From contig OZ038423.1 of NCBI GenBank assembly GCA_964036155.1, forward strand, positions 35,293,249 to 35,357,248: a stretch of 64,000 nucleotides of DNA, read 5' to 3'. This document shows positions 35,182 to 48,200 of the stretch, piece by piece. A program made the position numbers and the translations under genes. The notes beneath the pieces were generated by a model that made no database searches, was not told where the DNA came from, and saw only the letters and a list, made by a program, of their open reading frames with translations. Source of the DNA: Diploscapter coronatus. Taxonomy: Eukaryota > Nematoda > Chromadorea > Rhabditida > Rhabditidae. How positions within the stretch are numbered: position 1 is the stretch's first letter; each line of letters starts with the position of its first letter.

Positions 35182-38100
35182 ATGAACGGCAATGGTATCC
35201 CCGTGACTCGACGACAGTTTTCGCTGGAATCGGCCCGTCAGGCCGCTTATTCCGGTCAATTTTCGAATGCTGTGCAGAGTTATCTAATCGTTCTGCCCAG
35301 TCTTTCTCCGGGTATGATTTATTTCGGGGGGCGTAAAGATAATCTAGAACTTGTGGAACTTGAATTCAAACTGCTAGTCTTCTAGAACATTTCGGGGTAA
35401 TATGAATTTCGTGGGGAGAAATGACCAAGCTTCTAAAGTTAAGCGCAAGCATCAATCTTCGAAGTTTTAAGCGAGAAATTTAGCACTAAATTTCCTAATG
35501 TAAGCTTCAATATACTCATTCATGCGAAGTTGAGGTCTTGAGAGCCGCTGAATGCATCGATCCTTCAGAATTTCCGTTCCTGACCGACATAAAGTTGTTC
35601 CATTTCTGATTCTCAACTGTTTCAAACAGGAATGAGTTAATTTCTATCAAAGAAATTCCTTCATTAGTCCACAGAATCATGAATACGTTCAAAATGATCA
35701 TTTTTCAGAGCAGCGACAATCGTGTTTGGCAGAATTCCTCGAAGCAATCCGACTCTGGGTTCTGCAGGACGAGTCCCACGTGCTCGTGCTCAGTCAACTC
35801 GTCTCCAACATTCTGCAGCTCTTCCCCTCGAATGAAGACGTCTACTTCGCGCTACTGCATTTCCTGTCCAAATCAGGTCTGTTCAGCTTGGTTGAATAAG
35901 TTTTTTTTCTCATCTTTTATTTACACGCACAATCAAGCTATCAATGAAGATGCAGATATTTTGTGACCTCCACCTACTTGTAATCCTTATACCGGTTTGC
36001 ACCAAATTTTCTGAGTTGTAATCGAGTCAGTGGAAATTAGAAGAGAGTAAAATATACGGATTTTAGAAAATATATAATTCATCAGTTGTTAAAACACTGA
36101 GATTTCATTTTAGCAGACAAGTCAGTTCTGTCCTCAGCTCTGTCGTTGTGCGACTCGGCCCTGTGCCACTTCCCTCCCTCCTCCACTTCCCGTTGCGTGT
36201 TCCGCATTTGTCGCGAAAATCTGCGCTACTCTGCATTCGATCAGTGGCACATTCGAATGATCAACGATGAGGTTCGCTTATTCTTTTTAATCAAAAATTA
36301 TGAGCAAATTAATATTTTTAGAAGATAGGTTCAAATTCTTTCCAACATCTAGCTGTAAATATTCTACGTTTTTTGAAAAGTTTGTTCAAGCATTATCCAA
36401 TTGAAAAGTCTGAAGTATCTAAAACCCGATCTTTTCAGGTTCGCAACAAGTATTTCGAAGAGGCGATGAAGCGAGTGATACGACCAGACGACGTCGTGAT
36501 GGACATTGGAGCTGGAACGGGATTGCTGAGTGTCATCGCTGCAAGGTTGGGATTTTTATACTAATTGAAACCTCGGAAATAAATGAAGTTTTGTATTCAA
36601 TTCAAGATCTATTGAACTAATAGGTGAGAGTTAGGATTTTAACGATGGGAAAGAGGAATGATATGAAAAAAGAAATGAATCAAATCTTGTAATATTTGGG
36701 AATTCGATTTCTTCAAATCCCCCGATAGTTTTACCTTTTATCATTTCTGAAGGTACGCGAGCCGAGTGATTTCGGTAGAAGAGAATGCAGTGTTGTGCAG
36801 GATCTGTGAAGAAGTGACAAGAAAAAATGGAGTCGAGGGGAAAATAGAAGTCGTCTGTCAGAACTCCAAAGATATCGATGTTAGCAAGTATCCTAAAGTA
36901 AGAGATAAATTATCAATCACTTTGATCATTTATCATTTTGCAGGCGACCGTAATCGTGGCAGAACTGCTGGATTGTTGCGTGTTTGGAGAAGACACTGTG
37001 GGAACTCTTTTGGACGCTCATAGCAGGCTCACTGAAGAGAAGGCTCAATTCATTCCTCAGGCTGTAAGTTTTTTCACAATATTCTGTTTGATTATCAATA
37101 CATCTAACATTTGTAAAGCTTTGTAAACGCTACCACTTCTAATGAGTGGATCTCTGTAAATTATGAGCTTTATGAAGAAGAACAAGTGAAATTAATGCGA
37201 GAAGGAATATATTAAATCCCGTAGCATTGAGAATCTTTTTTTGGAAACATATCGGGTTGAATATGCCAGAGGGATAGACGTATAAGTATAGAGGAAGAAT
37301 ACCGAAAAGTTAGGTCTGCCCCTCTGGCATATTTAAACCTATTACATATCTTAAAAGCCAAAAATTTCAAAATTTTTGTCAAAGACATTCAGCGAATTCA
37401 GGCAGAAGTGTGTGTGCAGCTGCTCGAATCGGCAGAGATCTACTCCTTCCACTCACTCGAATGCGATGGGCATTTCATGTCGCAGTGTGCCTCCACATCT
37501 GAAGGTAATATTTGTTTCCTTCGAGCGATCAAATTTCTCATTTTCGAATATGTTTTAGGTGAGTCAGAATAAGATACAAATATATTTTGACTAGCTTTGA
37601 ATAGAACAAAATCTATTTTTATTTGCGATAGGAAAAGGAAGGCGAATAGTGGAAAGAGATGCATTTTGAAATGGAATTTCATTTTTCATTCTGTCAGTCC
37701 ATTTAAAGTTCTAAAAGTTGTTCTATTATCAAGAATTCATCATTTTTCTCTCACAGCTATGCAATCCTTACAAACTCCCGCCATCAATCGGATTAGATAA
37801 ATTGATTCCTCATTCTTCAGATTCCACCGACCCATACAGCTGTGTCGATTTGGCTGATCATCGCAACTACCGTTTCCTGTCTCCCTCGCACTCAATCACA
37901 AGCATCGATTTCTCCTCTCGTGACGATCTGAATCGATTTAAGTCGAACCGAGTTAACGGGGAACTGAGCATTACTGCAGACAAATCAGGCACTTTGCATG
38001 CATTTTCTGTTCATTTTCGGTTAGTTTTAGCGTTATTTATTCCTTGTTTATGATAATTTCGCGAATTTCAGAGCTCGAATGTGTGACGAGTTGGTGATGG

Positions 38101-40208
38101 ATTCGAGTGAAGGTACTGTGTGGGACAGGGGAATATTCCCTCTGCAGAGACCGATGCAGATGGAAGAGGGACAAACAGTCCGAGTGCAGTGGAAAGTCAG
38201 AGACAACAAATTGAGACTGCAAATGGTTGGTTGGACTTTGGATGTTGTATTTTTTCAAAGAAATGATTCTGCTAGACATAAAATTTGAAATAGCAAGTCA
38301 CAACAAAGTGTTTTTTTCTCTAGTCGTGTTATGATACAAACTTTGAAGTACAATTATTGGACTGTTTTTGTAGAAAATTGTAAAGAGAACGATAAAAATA
38401 GCTATTTTGTCAGGAAGAAAGAAATATTTAAAATACCTCTTCAAATCAAACGATATTGCTCTTTATTCGCAAGATTCAAATAGTTGATCTATTTACAGAT
38501 TTCTTCCATGATTAACCCGGATTCTCGTTTCATCTCCTCGGACGTGCTCGATCTCAACACGAATCGTCCTCTCCTCGACTCCCTTCTGTCAGAAATTCCC
38601 GAGGATTCGTCCTTCTACAACATGTCCAATTTCATTCTCCCACTTGTCAGAAGGTACATAATTTAGTTTTGTTCTTTGGAAATAGTTCCTTGATTACAGA
38701 TTCAAAGAAGCGACGATTTCCTCTGAGTCGAGTCAACCTATCAGTAATCTGCTATGTAAGAACGTTATTCATTTAGAAGAAAAAAAATCAAGAAATGAGG
38801 ACTATTTTGTCATTAGTTTTTTATTTCGTAAATTAGTTTCTTAGAATTTTGGAGGTTGCATATTTCCACTTTTATAATTCTTTCTTTCAGTGTGCCCCAT
38901 TCGTGCAGACGGTTCATTGGACAGTGACTCGTTCAGACATCTGCAGTCTCTGTTGCCTCATCTTCAACCTCGTCCACTCATTTCTCCTTGTAAGTCATTT
39001 GAGACTACCTGAAATTGCGAGAAAATGACATAATTTATGAAGAGCAACATATTCTCAATTTTTCACCTTTTTTAGTTTGTTTTGTATTTCAAATTTCGAT
39101 CTATCGAAAATTCTACAAAGTTGACCTGAATGAGAATGACCAGAAATGTTAGCTCAACACTGCAAATTCAAGAAAAGAGATGAACAATATTCGAAATTAT
39201 GCAAGATTAATCGATTTTTCTAACTTATGAATCAGCAACAATACTTTTTGGTAATTTGTTCCAACGTATTATGCCTTCTTTTTCAGCTCTAATAGTTCTA
39301 CGCGGCGTTCTGTTCAGCTCAGTCCGACTTTCCCTCCTCTGCCGTCCCCATCCACCCGCCCACTGCAATGTCGATCTCTCTCCGGTGTTTCCCTTCTCTC
39401 TACCCGAATACACACATATTCATCCAGGTAATTCTTTTTTCTGATAAAAATCTAAATTGTTGAGACGTAGAAATCCGGCTGTTCGGAATTTCAATTTGCC
39501 ATAAACACAGAATCGGAATTTCGAACATCTTTGGTAGAAATCACACATAAAAATATATTTATAGAAGATGAAATGTTTATTTCAGACACCTCTGATGTGA
39601 TTCCGATGTCGAATGAATTCGATTTTCTACGAGTTTCCCTCAACAATGAGTCAGAATTGTCTTCGCTTTTCACTTCGTCGATCAAACAAATGCAGGTACT
39701 AATTTTTACTTCATTTTCTTAAATGCTTTTAATAATGTAAAATTTGTTCATTTTATTTCGAAAATGAAATTCATCTTATCAAAATTCGTGTTTGGAAAGA
39801 TCGTTTTGAAATAATATCTTTTCGTTTCTTTTTTTAAATTAAATATCACAAATATTCAATTTCTCTGTTTCATAGAAATAAATGCCCTAGGACATTCGCA
39901 TAATTTCCATGACCAAAAGTGCGGGAAATAGTGTATAATTTCAAATTCAATAACTTATTTCTTATCTTTTATTTTCAGGTAGAATGCACAGAAACGGGTC
40001 AAGTGGACGGCGTGATTTATTGGCTGCAAACTGCTTCTGCGTCCACACAAAAACACGTGCTGTCATCATTTATGGCTCCGCGATCAATTTCAGTGCACAA
40101 AGGACAACAGGTTGGCAATTTTTCTAAAATATGAAAGATCGAAAAATCGTTCAGATCGCGTTGTCAGTGTATCTGAGCGATGCAAACCTAATGGTGTATT
40201 TCGACTAG
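35182..40208 (+). CDS. PRMT9: PRMT9-like protein arginine methyltransferase
   Basis: Transfers methyl groups from S-adenosylmethionine to arginines; PRMT9 acts on the splicing factor SF3B2. The N-terminal exons look TPR-like (SLESARQAAYSGQFSNAVQS; LAEFLEAIRLWVLQDESHVL), a feature of PRMT9. The SAM-binding core follows: WHIRMINDE, then VVMDIGAGTGLLSVIAAR (motif I), VISVEENAVLCRICEEVTRK (post-I) and VIVAELLDCCVFGEDTVGTL, the PRMT9 equivalent of the double-E loop. A second, degenerate methyltransferase half follows (SITADKSGTLHAFSVHF; WDRGIFPLQRPMQMEEGQTV; VECTETGQVDGVIYWLQ) and ends IALSVYLSDANLMVYFD. The stop is TAG at 40206-40208. PRMT7 also has two halves, but the TPR-like N-terminus and the AELLDCCVFGE loop favour PRMT9. 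Exon joins were made by eye. Confidence 0.75.
37254..37339. mobile_element. Short foldback element in PRMT9 intron
   Basis: GGTTGAATATGCCAGAGGGA (left) is inversely repeated by CCCTCTGGCATATTTAAACC (right), with GATAGAC/GTCTGCC continuing the stem. The loop is about 35 bases. Non-coding. Confidence 0.65.
39481..39526. repeat. GTTCGGAATTT-family inverted-repeat element, copy 2
   Basis: Starts GTTCGGAATTTCAATTTGCC and ends AATCGGAATTTCGAAC; related to 3687-3767. It lies in a PRMT9 intron. Confidence 0.5.
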
Positions 40209-40550
40209 GTGCTGAATTTCCTACATTGACAGGTCAAAGAAATAGAATAGCAAGAATAAATTATTTATTTTCAATAAAAAAGAAATAGGAATGTTTGCAA
40301 CGGAAATTCTTGAAGGAATTTGATTGTGAAATATTCACTCTTCCCCTTTCTTTGCTTATTATCTTTTGCTGAAAATTCATAGATTTCGGTTACGAACATT
40401 CTTCGTAATAAGTAATCGGCCCGTTCATATAAAGTTCATTTGCAAGACTACCCGTTTTGAGATGTCATGAGCTTTCCTTTGTTTGCTATATGCCTATCCA
40501 TTTAATCAGTTAGGTATGCTGCTTCTAATTTCCATTATCAAGTTTCCTTA
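40209..40550. other. Convergent intergenic region
   Basis: 342 bases between the PRMT9 stop and the stop of the secreted protein gene. AT-rich and non-coding; AATAAA occurs at 40255-40260 and 40274-40279 on the plus strand, suitable for PRMT9. Confidence 0.5.
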
Positions 40551-43500
40551 TCAGAGGAAGTAACAAGTGCCCCCGCTCGTGGAAATGTTGTCCATTGCGA
40601 GGATCTTGCCCTGTGCAGATGGATTGTAGAATATGATGAAAATCCTGTGTGCAGTCTGCACTCGAATGCGAGCTGTCAGTCTGTTCCACGCTCGCTCGCT
40701 CACTCTATGCGATTGACACCTAAATGAGAACGTTATTCCATTCAGTAGATACTTCTTATAGAGGTGCGATGGTATTTGTGACTTGAAATGAAGATTGAGT
40801 TGTAAAATTATCAATTTATTTTCTTCATATACTCGTGAACGGCCACGAATTATCATATCTGCTTCCTGAATTGAAACAACTTGTTACCTGTGAAGTGAAT
40901 GGACGCAAATGCGCACTTGCACAGCAGCGGAGGGGAATAAGTCGATGCTCATTCGAATCGGCCCGTCCACTCGACTTCGTCGCACTAGACCTGCATACCC
41001 GAATGGGGGTAGGCGAATGAGACCATAGCGATTTTCTAGATCAAATTTGGCTTGAATTCTTAATGTTTCATCAAATTCTCTTACCTTTCTTTTCTGCTAC
41101 AGTCACATTGTTAAAACTGCTCGATAGTAGTCGCATATCAGCCCATCTAATTGTAAGGAAATTATTGAAGTAACGATAAGACATTTTGATAATTTACCCG
41201 CATTCTCTCCCTCTTTCAAAGTCGCACAACGAATTTGTGCAGATCGTTGGCACGCAGCTACATTTCCCATTCGAGCATTGTCTAAAAGTTTTCATACTGA
41301 AATTATGAAAACTTCGTTTGCATAAAAAATATATGACTATTTGTGAAATTGTGAAACAAGAAACTTAATTAATCGTGGAGCATTTGAATTTAAAAACTGA
41401 TGAAGAATTACGCCTATCTCTATTTTGTCAATATGATACAAAATATAATTGATGAATTTTTGCCTAATTGTTCTATCATAAATTTCAAGGGGGTTTTTAT
41501 GCTGAAAAATTGCTAAATTTGTACGACTTACAACAGGCATTCCTTGTCTTTTTTTGTTTGCATAGTTGTTGTTGTTACATCTTCGTATTCGTTCTTGTAA
41601 ACCATAGGTGCTGAAGGCATTTTTCTTCTCAACTGACAGACGCATATTTTTTGTTGGATATTTCGACGAATACAGCGAGCTCCTGATCTACAAATAATCA
41701 AATACATTATTCAGTCTTTTTTCCTGCCTACCCATTATCCTGCTGATCCGAGCATTTTCTTCTGCAAGCCTGCAGTCCTTCTCTTCCTTCACACATACGA
41801 ACTCTTTTCGGGGGGCAATCGTCTAAAATAGTAAATAGACAAATTGAGTACCCCTATCTGTGTTATTTGCTGATCTTCGTCACCGAATTTTCAATTATGC
41901 TACGTAAGGGAACAGTAGGTTACAAAGCGGCCACATATACAGGGGTTCAACACATGTTCAATAAAATAATCAACCTCCAACACACTGATGTCTGAATCTC
42001 TGCTTGCTCTGTCCAACAACGCCGACTTCATGTCGATTGTCCTCTTGTCTGCAGGATGAGAATGATACAGACAGATCATCTACAAGAATTGCACTGCCTG
42101 CGCTCACATTCGAGAATTTGAACACAATCTGAGGTTTTCTTGTTATTTCGATAACAAAACGGATATATATATATATTTTTTTTTTAATCTTGGATTGAAC
42201 AGGAACTTGAAAAAAAACTATAATTTGACATTTCTGACATAAAATACCTGAAAATGTCGGGAACCAGGCAGGCCTTCATTAAGAAGATGTCCATTGCTAG
42301 TTTTTATAGGAGCACAAATAGTTTCTTGGTCTTCTCTAAATAGGTTTTTTTTTTTTGTAATTCTATGAGATAAGTATAAAATGTACCTGAAACAAAGCTG
42401 CACATTGACCCCTTCAGAGCGCCAAACTCGTGCAGAAACATTGACAGAACTAGTGCTGCAGAGAGAGCATGTGCTTAGCAGGATGGCTGATGAGGGCACT
42501 GAACTGTGCGGAGTGCTCACAAGGTAGTCACCGTCTGAAATTCCTCCCTGTGCGATGTTCTATTTCGATCGGTTTGATACGAATAGTATGCTATCCATAA
42601 TGGAAAATCAACTCATTACAACATTATAAATTTATCGTTCTCTGCACTTTCATGTTTCTTTCATGTTTACTCGAGCAGAATATTCTATCAAAATGAGTTC
42701 GCTACCATTTTCATCTTATCTTTTCCGAATTTATGATCTGAAAATTTTGCTGCGTTCAATAATGATTTTCTTACTATTAGAGGTACTTTCAAAGGAGATC
42801 TAATATGTAGCATACTTGGTGATTCAAATGGAGTAATGCCGAATGGGCTGGCTGCAAACCACGCGGATGATGAAGACCTGAGCCATCCGCATGTGGAGTA
42901 GTGGATTGAGGAACATTGTAATGAGGCGTAGGACTAAAAATTTCGCATTTATTCTATGAAAACATGTCATCGGAATTGTACGACATTATCCTAATTCATT
43001 AAGATACATTTTGTACTTGAAGATAATGAACTGTTTCAAAGGGAAACAATCATGATGTCAGAGTTTATATCTTTTTAGCCAATATAGACTTCGGAATCGG
43101 TCAAAAGTCTTCTTTCTATCCTCTGAACTACGCTAATGGTCAATTACGCAAGTTCAGCAACATACCGTCGGACACAATGGGGAAGGTGGAAGTGGTTGAA
43201 GTGAAGAATGTAGCCGAAGGGAGTCAAAGGCAAACGGATCCACGATTAAACCTGATTGACACAAGGAGTCAGGTAGAAAACAACGGCAGATGAAGGAGCG
43301 GATGCCGAAGAAGGACAACAATGTACCTGACATAATGAAGATTACAGGTTGGGGGACCAAACTTTACGACAATTGAGATCACAAAGGTAGTCAAAGTCGA
43401 TGTTTAACGAATTTTGGTATCATTTCTTGAGTTTCATTTAGCAATCTTTATGATAATCAAGTCATGATGCTAGGATCAGTATTTTGAGAATTATGAACCA

Positions 43501-44429
43501 AAATTCAATCTCTATGAACTAATTATTCTGCAGAGGGTACTAAAATGAAGAGAAAAGCTTTAGAAACGCATAATAGTTTCTGTACGTCATATTTTTCTAG
43601 TTATAGTGATTCGATCCAGCTGAAACTTGGCTGGATTTCATAGTTCGATTCAATGAATATGTGTGACAAATCTCATCAAAATCCGATCTTGATAAATATG
43701 TAGACTTTGTAGGTATTCAAAACTGTATTTCCAAACTTGCTCGCAACTGTATATTAAGAATGCAAAAGCAACTGACTTGAATCCCTCAGCTGGCAGAGAC
43801 TCCTCGATGCGATGCTGTAGATCTTCTCGCATTTCGCCTGACATTCCATGTCGAAACCCTCTCTTTGTGGACACACATCGTCTGCCAAATCTAAATCATT
43901 GGATTTATTAGATGAGTAAGATTAGAAATTGGTTGTTTTCAATGAATTATTGACCGTAAACAAGAAATTTTACGATATTCCAGAAGAAAAATATTGGAAA
44001 TAAGCTATAATTCATTTCGAATGGGATACAAAATTTGGGTAAATGCGTGATGATTGAAATGGTTCGCATGCCGCTTTTTATCGAATCTATTTGGATGAAG
44101 CCTGCAAAAAATTCCATTTTTATTTTGCTTTCCAAGCGCGCAAAAATCTTCTAAGAGGATTGATCCAAATGCAAGTTGACGGGCAAAAATATAAAATGTC
44201 GTGCATCGTTCTAATTTGTTATGCACCAGTATTTATGTAGAAACGTTCAATTTCTAACACATTCACGAAAAAATATCTGAACGATGCAATTAATGCAGGA
44301 AATCTGTTGACTATATTGAGCGAGGATCAAACCTTTGATACAGCTATTCTGCTGTGGCTGGGAAGAGCCGTTGAGAAGGATGCCGCACAGAAGCAGAACA
44401 TGCAGCAGCACGTCTGCTGGCCGATGCAT
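40551..44429 (-). CDS. Secreted modular protein: CxxxC...CxC cysteine modules and MAM-like segments
   Basis: Predicted extracellular protein. Exon 1 (44332-44429) is a signal peptide (MHRPADVLLHVLLLCGILLN, cleavage near SSQ). The next two exons (43779-43892, 43168-43338) join in phase and contain a six-cysteine module: CPQ..., CQAKC, SLC, FICRC. Later exons (42389-42530, 42008-42081, 41740-41818, 41590-41671, 41218-41283, 40887-41003, 40551-40719) contain a second module: RMCEGREGLQACRRKC, GARC and KICVC. Both modules show C-x(7-9)-CxxxC-x(11)-C-x(n)-CxC, the spacing class of CS-alpha-beta (defensin-like) folds. MAM-like pieces are C...YSTCGW and SVNVSARVWRSEGVNVQLCF after module 1, and LCDFERGRECG, RIRVQTAHRIFIIFYNP and AQGKILAMDNISTSGGTC after module 2. 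Two junctions (near 42820-42540 and 41218-41003) do not join in phase as modelled. Exon edges are approximate. No family name is claimed for the whole protein. Confidence 0.6.
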
Positions 44430-45230
44430 CGATAACCACGCAGATTGATGAATTGATAGCACGAGAAAAAAGGGGATAGTCAGAGATGAAGAAGGAGAAT
44501 GGGGAAAGGGAAAAGGATAAAGGGATTTGAGAAAAGAAGGAAGGAAGGGGAAGAAATTGCCTGAGGGAGTGGAAGACGGAAGAGTGACCCCGATACAGTC
44601 TACATTCTACATTTAGCTGGAGAGGGAGGCTTGAATTGTTGAATGCTGAATGCTGAATAAAGAATGCAGAGCGTCGAATGTGTTTGTTAAGGAGAGGAAT
44701 GCCTGAATGTGTGAATGAAGGGATGAAGTGCTTGCTTGAAACATCCGATTTGGGTGCGTGAACATTCAAATAGAAAGGAATAAATAAACGATTGAGCCGC
44801 AATTTTTATTTATTGCAAGGCTGCGGTATGATTCTGAAGGATAGGGTTGGATACTTTTTATTGTATTCTTTTAGTTGGGGGAGCTCGTAGTTGACGGAAT
44901 GACGAAAGGCGATGGAAGCTGATCGGAATTGTGCAGATAAAGGAAGCGTTTTGTAATCTTGCGTCGCCATTCCATCATTTATAAACTCTGTCTCTAGGTA
45001 CGACCGCGATGAATTCGGGATTCTAGTCGAGCTAAACTTTAATTATCTTTTATTATGACATAAAATATGTAAATATGTAACAACTATGGCAGCGAAAGTG
45101 GATATTCCTGACAGTCGAAAGGCAAAGGCACTGTGTGAGATGAGAGATGTGAAAAGAAATGCGTAACTATGCAATGAGATGAGCCGATTCTCCGTAATTT
45201 TCCATTTGCTATTACTCCAGTTGTTTGTCA
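44430..45230. other. Upstream region of the secreted protein gene and 3' side of the innexin
   Basis: 44470-44590 is a long G/A tract on the plus strand (pyrimidine-rich in the gene's own direction). A short direct repeat TGAATGCTGAATGCTGAATA occurs at 44640-44659. TTTATT near 45050 is a possible poly(A) signal for the innexin. No coding signal. Confidence 0.45.
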
Positions 45231-48200
45231 TCAAGCGACGAGTTTTTTCTTCTCCTCGATGTCGTCGTCGTTGTCGCTGCCCTCGTCCCAATTCGCTGCG
45301 ATGTTTCGCATCGAAATCGCCAAATAACTGAATTGACAGAATTATCTTGATTCAATATCAGTTAATTTTTTAAAAAAATCTAATTAAAATCATATTCATT
45401 CAATGAAGTGACTGACAAATTTGAATGTTCATTGTTGCATTCCATAATATTAAAGTTGACGTCAAATAGTTTGCTGATGATGAGCTATTTTCATAAATTT
45501 GTACCATTTTTTAATTCAATGGAAGAAAAGATGAAAAAAGGCTTAATTTTTGCGCTCATGAAGATACTAATTATCATTTTCACTTTTTCGAAAACGTGTC
45601 CTCCGCAAACTGATTCCAGATAGAAATGCAAGTGACATTTGGATTAAACCGCTTTGGAAGAGACGTTCTCGTTTCCGAAAGAACGACGACAATTGAAACC
45701 GAAACCAGAAAGTAGACAAGTCGGGCAAAGGAAGAAAGTGAGAAGAAGAGGAGGGGAGCGGGAGGAGGGAGATGACAGGCAGACGCTGAGATATGCGGGA
45801 TAAAGCAGATTTACCGCTACATTTATCGCTATCCTATCAAAACAAGGCGAGAAAAAATTACAAGAACTTGGAAGAAAGGCAATTTTGACCTATAAAATTA
45901 GAAAAGGAAAATGAAAACGCAAATTCCTATAGATGATATTATTTGGTCTGCGCAAACAGTGACCGATCGGAAGTTCCGGTCTGTTTTCGAAAGTACCGGA
46001 ATTCAAGCGACTTTCGCCGGATTCCAGGCCAGCGGGAAATTGAAATTCCGATTCCGGTTCAGGGTTTTTCAAAAATCAATTCCGGCCGGTTCTTGCACGC
46101 AAATTCTGTTGCTTCAGAAGTCACATTAAATGTTGAAATGTCCCAATAGCGAATGCATGCTAATTTTACGCTAACTTTCTTATCTATGCATCTGATCGCA
46201 TAATTTCAGCATGATAAATTCAGTCTATATCCGTCGAAAAATCAGGAATGTAGCATTGAAAGACTTTACCAACCCACTAATATCCGCCTTTCATAAAATT
46301 CTAATCTTTGCTAAAAAGTGCCAGTTTGTGAAAACTTGTAATCTCGACTTCTAACATTAGGCAAGCATAGTCGAATATAAATTTTAAAAAGAAATGAAGT
46401 TTGTCTAACCTGGCAGGAATGTCGCCCAGATTGAGTGAAATCTGTTCGATTACAAAGAGACCGTCTCTGTCTAGAATTCGCAGGAATTTTTCGTTCGAAA
46501 TTGGGGAAGGCATTTGGGCTGTCGAGAGGTAATTCATCACCAAAGTGCGAGTCTTAAGGATGCAATGGAAATTCAGGATAAAATTATAAAGAATAAAGAA
46601 TACCCTTCTAGTTGAGCAGAGACTGGCCAGCCATTTGCAAGTATTCAACAAAGACATTACTGCTACAAACAACAACCAGAACCATAGGAAAATGAATATT
46701 TTCTCGTAGATCAAGTTCAATGTCAGCACACATAAAACTGTGTCCATCTAAATGTTTACGTTCATTCATTTTGCGTCAAAATTTTATACAAATCATGCAT
46801 GTAATAAAAGTGTACCGACGATTTTGGCAAGAATTAAATGAGCAAAGGTATTGCAAACCTGGACACTTGCAGGTCGTCTTCTATTGAAATCACAATGAAC
46901 TATTCGAGGGAAGTGACCTGTTTGCTGAAAATTTGCATAAAATTATCAGATTGTTCAAATACTTTAGTACCTGCCAATCATCTCCTGCAATGAGATCAGA
47001 AAGTAATGAAGGTCCCCAGAATGTGTAGAGAGGAGACCCGAGCAGTGTATTTAGCACGAAAAACTGAGAATTGACGAAAATTAATTTTAAAATTTCTCGA
47101 ACAACTAACCTGTACAAATGCATTGACAGTCTGAATGATACTGGCAATTGCGTAGTAGAGGACCATTTCCCTGCTTCGCTTCTTCCTAGCCAGTCGAAGA
47201 CCGTCCCAAATGTACACCGAAGGCCTGCCTTCGAAGGCTGCTACTCGGGCTAGAAGAGAATTATTGTCCATTGATATTTTGGCGATTATCTTGTATTCAT
47301 AATTACTTTTTTTAAAATTAACTAAGAGTTACAAAATGCTAGTAGTATTTTCAATAGGAATGTCGTAATAACCAGACTAAGAAATTGAGATAAAATATAA
47401 ATGTTACAATTGAACGACAGAATTAGCAACTAATTTTACGATATTTCTTCTTGATTTTGCAGCTATTATTGCACATATTCAATTTTGCGTCATGTATTTT
47501 GACAATCTTATGATAAGAGATGAAATCGACTTCCTTCTGTCAAGGAAGTGGTTACTAAAACTTTCTTTAATTATAACGATGTATACCTTTGAAAGAGGCG
47601 TCACTGACTTTGACAGAGGTCCAGAACATGTCGACATATTTGATGGCTTCTGACAGATCGTAACCGCTGTAGGCGATCAATGATCTCCAGATAAATCGAG
47701 GCATATAGAACAGAAAGGCTTGCAGTGCAAAAATATAGGGCACCTTAAAAGGGAAAAATAAGATATATTAAATTAAAAACTGCTTATCATTGGTAATAGT
47801 AGATAGGAACTTTTCTCCGTTCTTCCTCCTCGAAAGATAATTGCTCATCTAATGGCACAAAATACGTCCCTGGAAAAGAGTTTCATAATCACAGAGCCTA
47901 AGATCATCAGGGATGGGTTAGAGGTTTTACTTCTGTTCGAATTTGGAACTTCAAACCTATAATGATATCGTTAAAAATTACCGTGAACATAACAGTACTG
48001 ATTCACAAAATCCGACCTGAAATATTATCATTCATTTAGGAAAGCGAAATTCAGTTTTCCTCTCATCTACAGAGTGAATGTTGCAAAAGGCTAATTTTAG
48101 AGAAACTTGTAAAATTCATCGTCGAGATGACACGCACCCTCATACGATTGAATTAGGCGTCACACAATCGTTTGAAAAGTTCGAACTCATACATTAAGTT

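Noticed and set aside
42818..42932. Alternative frame reading PTPHYNVPQSTTPHADGS and onward, like a transcription-factor linker
   Set aside because: Considered a p53- or RUNX-like gene, but upstream exons give a signal peptide and in-phase cysteine modules and downstream exons give a MAM-like end. The secreted model explains more.
44344..44802. 152-codon minus-strand open frame
   Set aside because: It lies in a pyrimidine-rich upstream tract and overlaps the signal-peptide exon of the secreted protein in another frame. Its composition reflects the CT tract.
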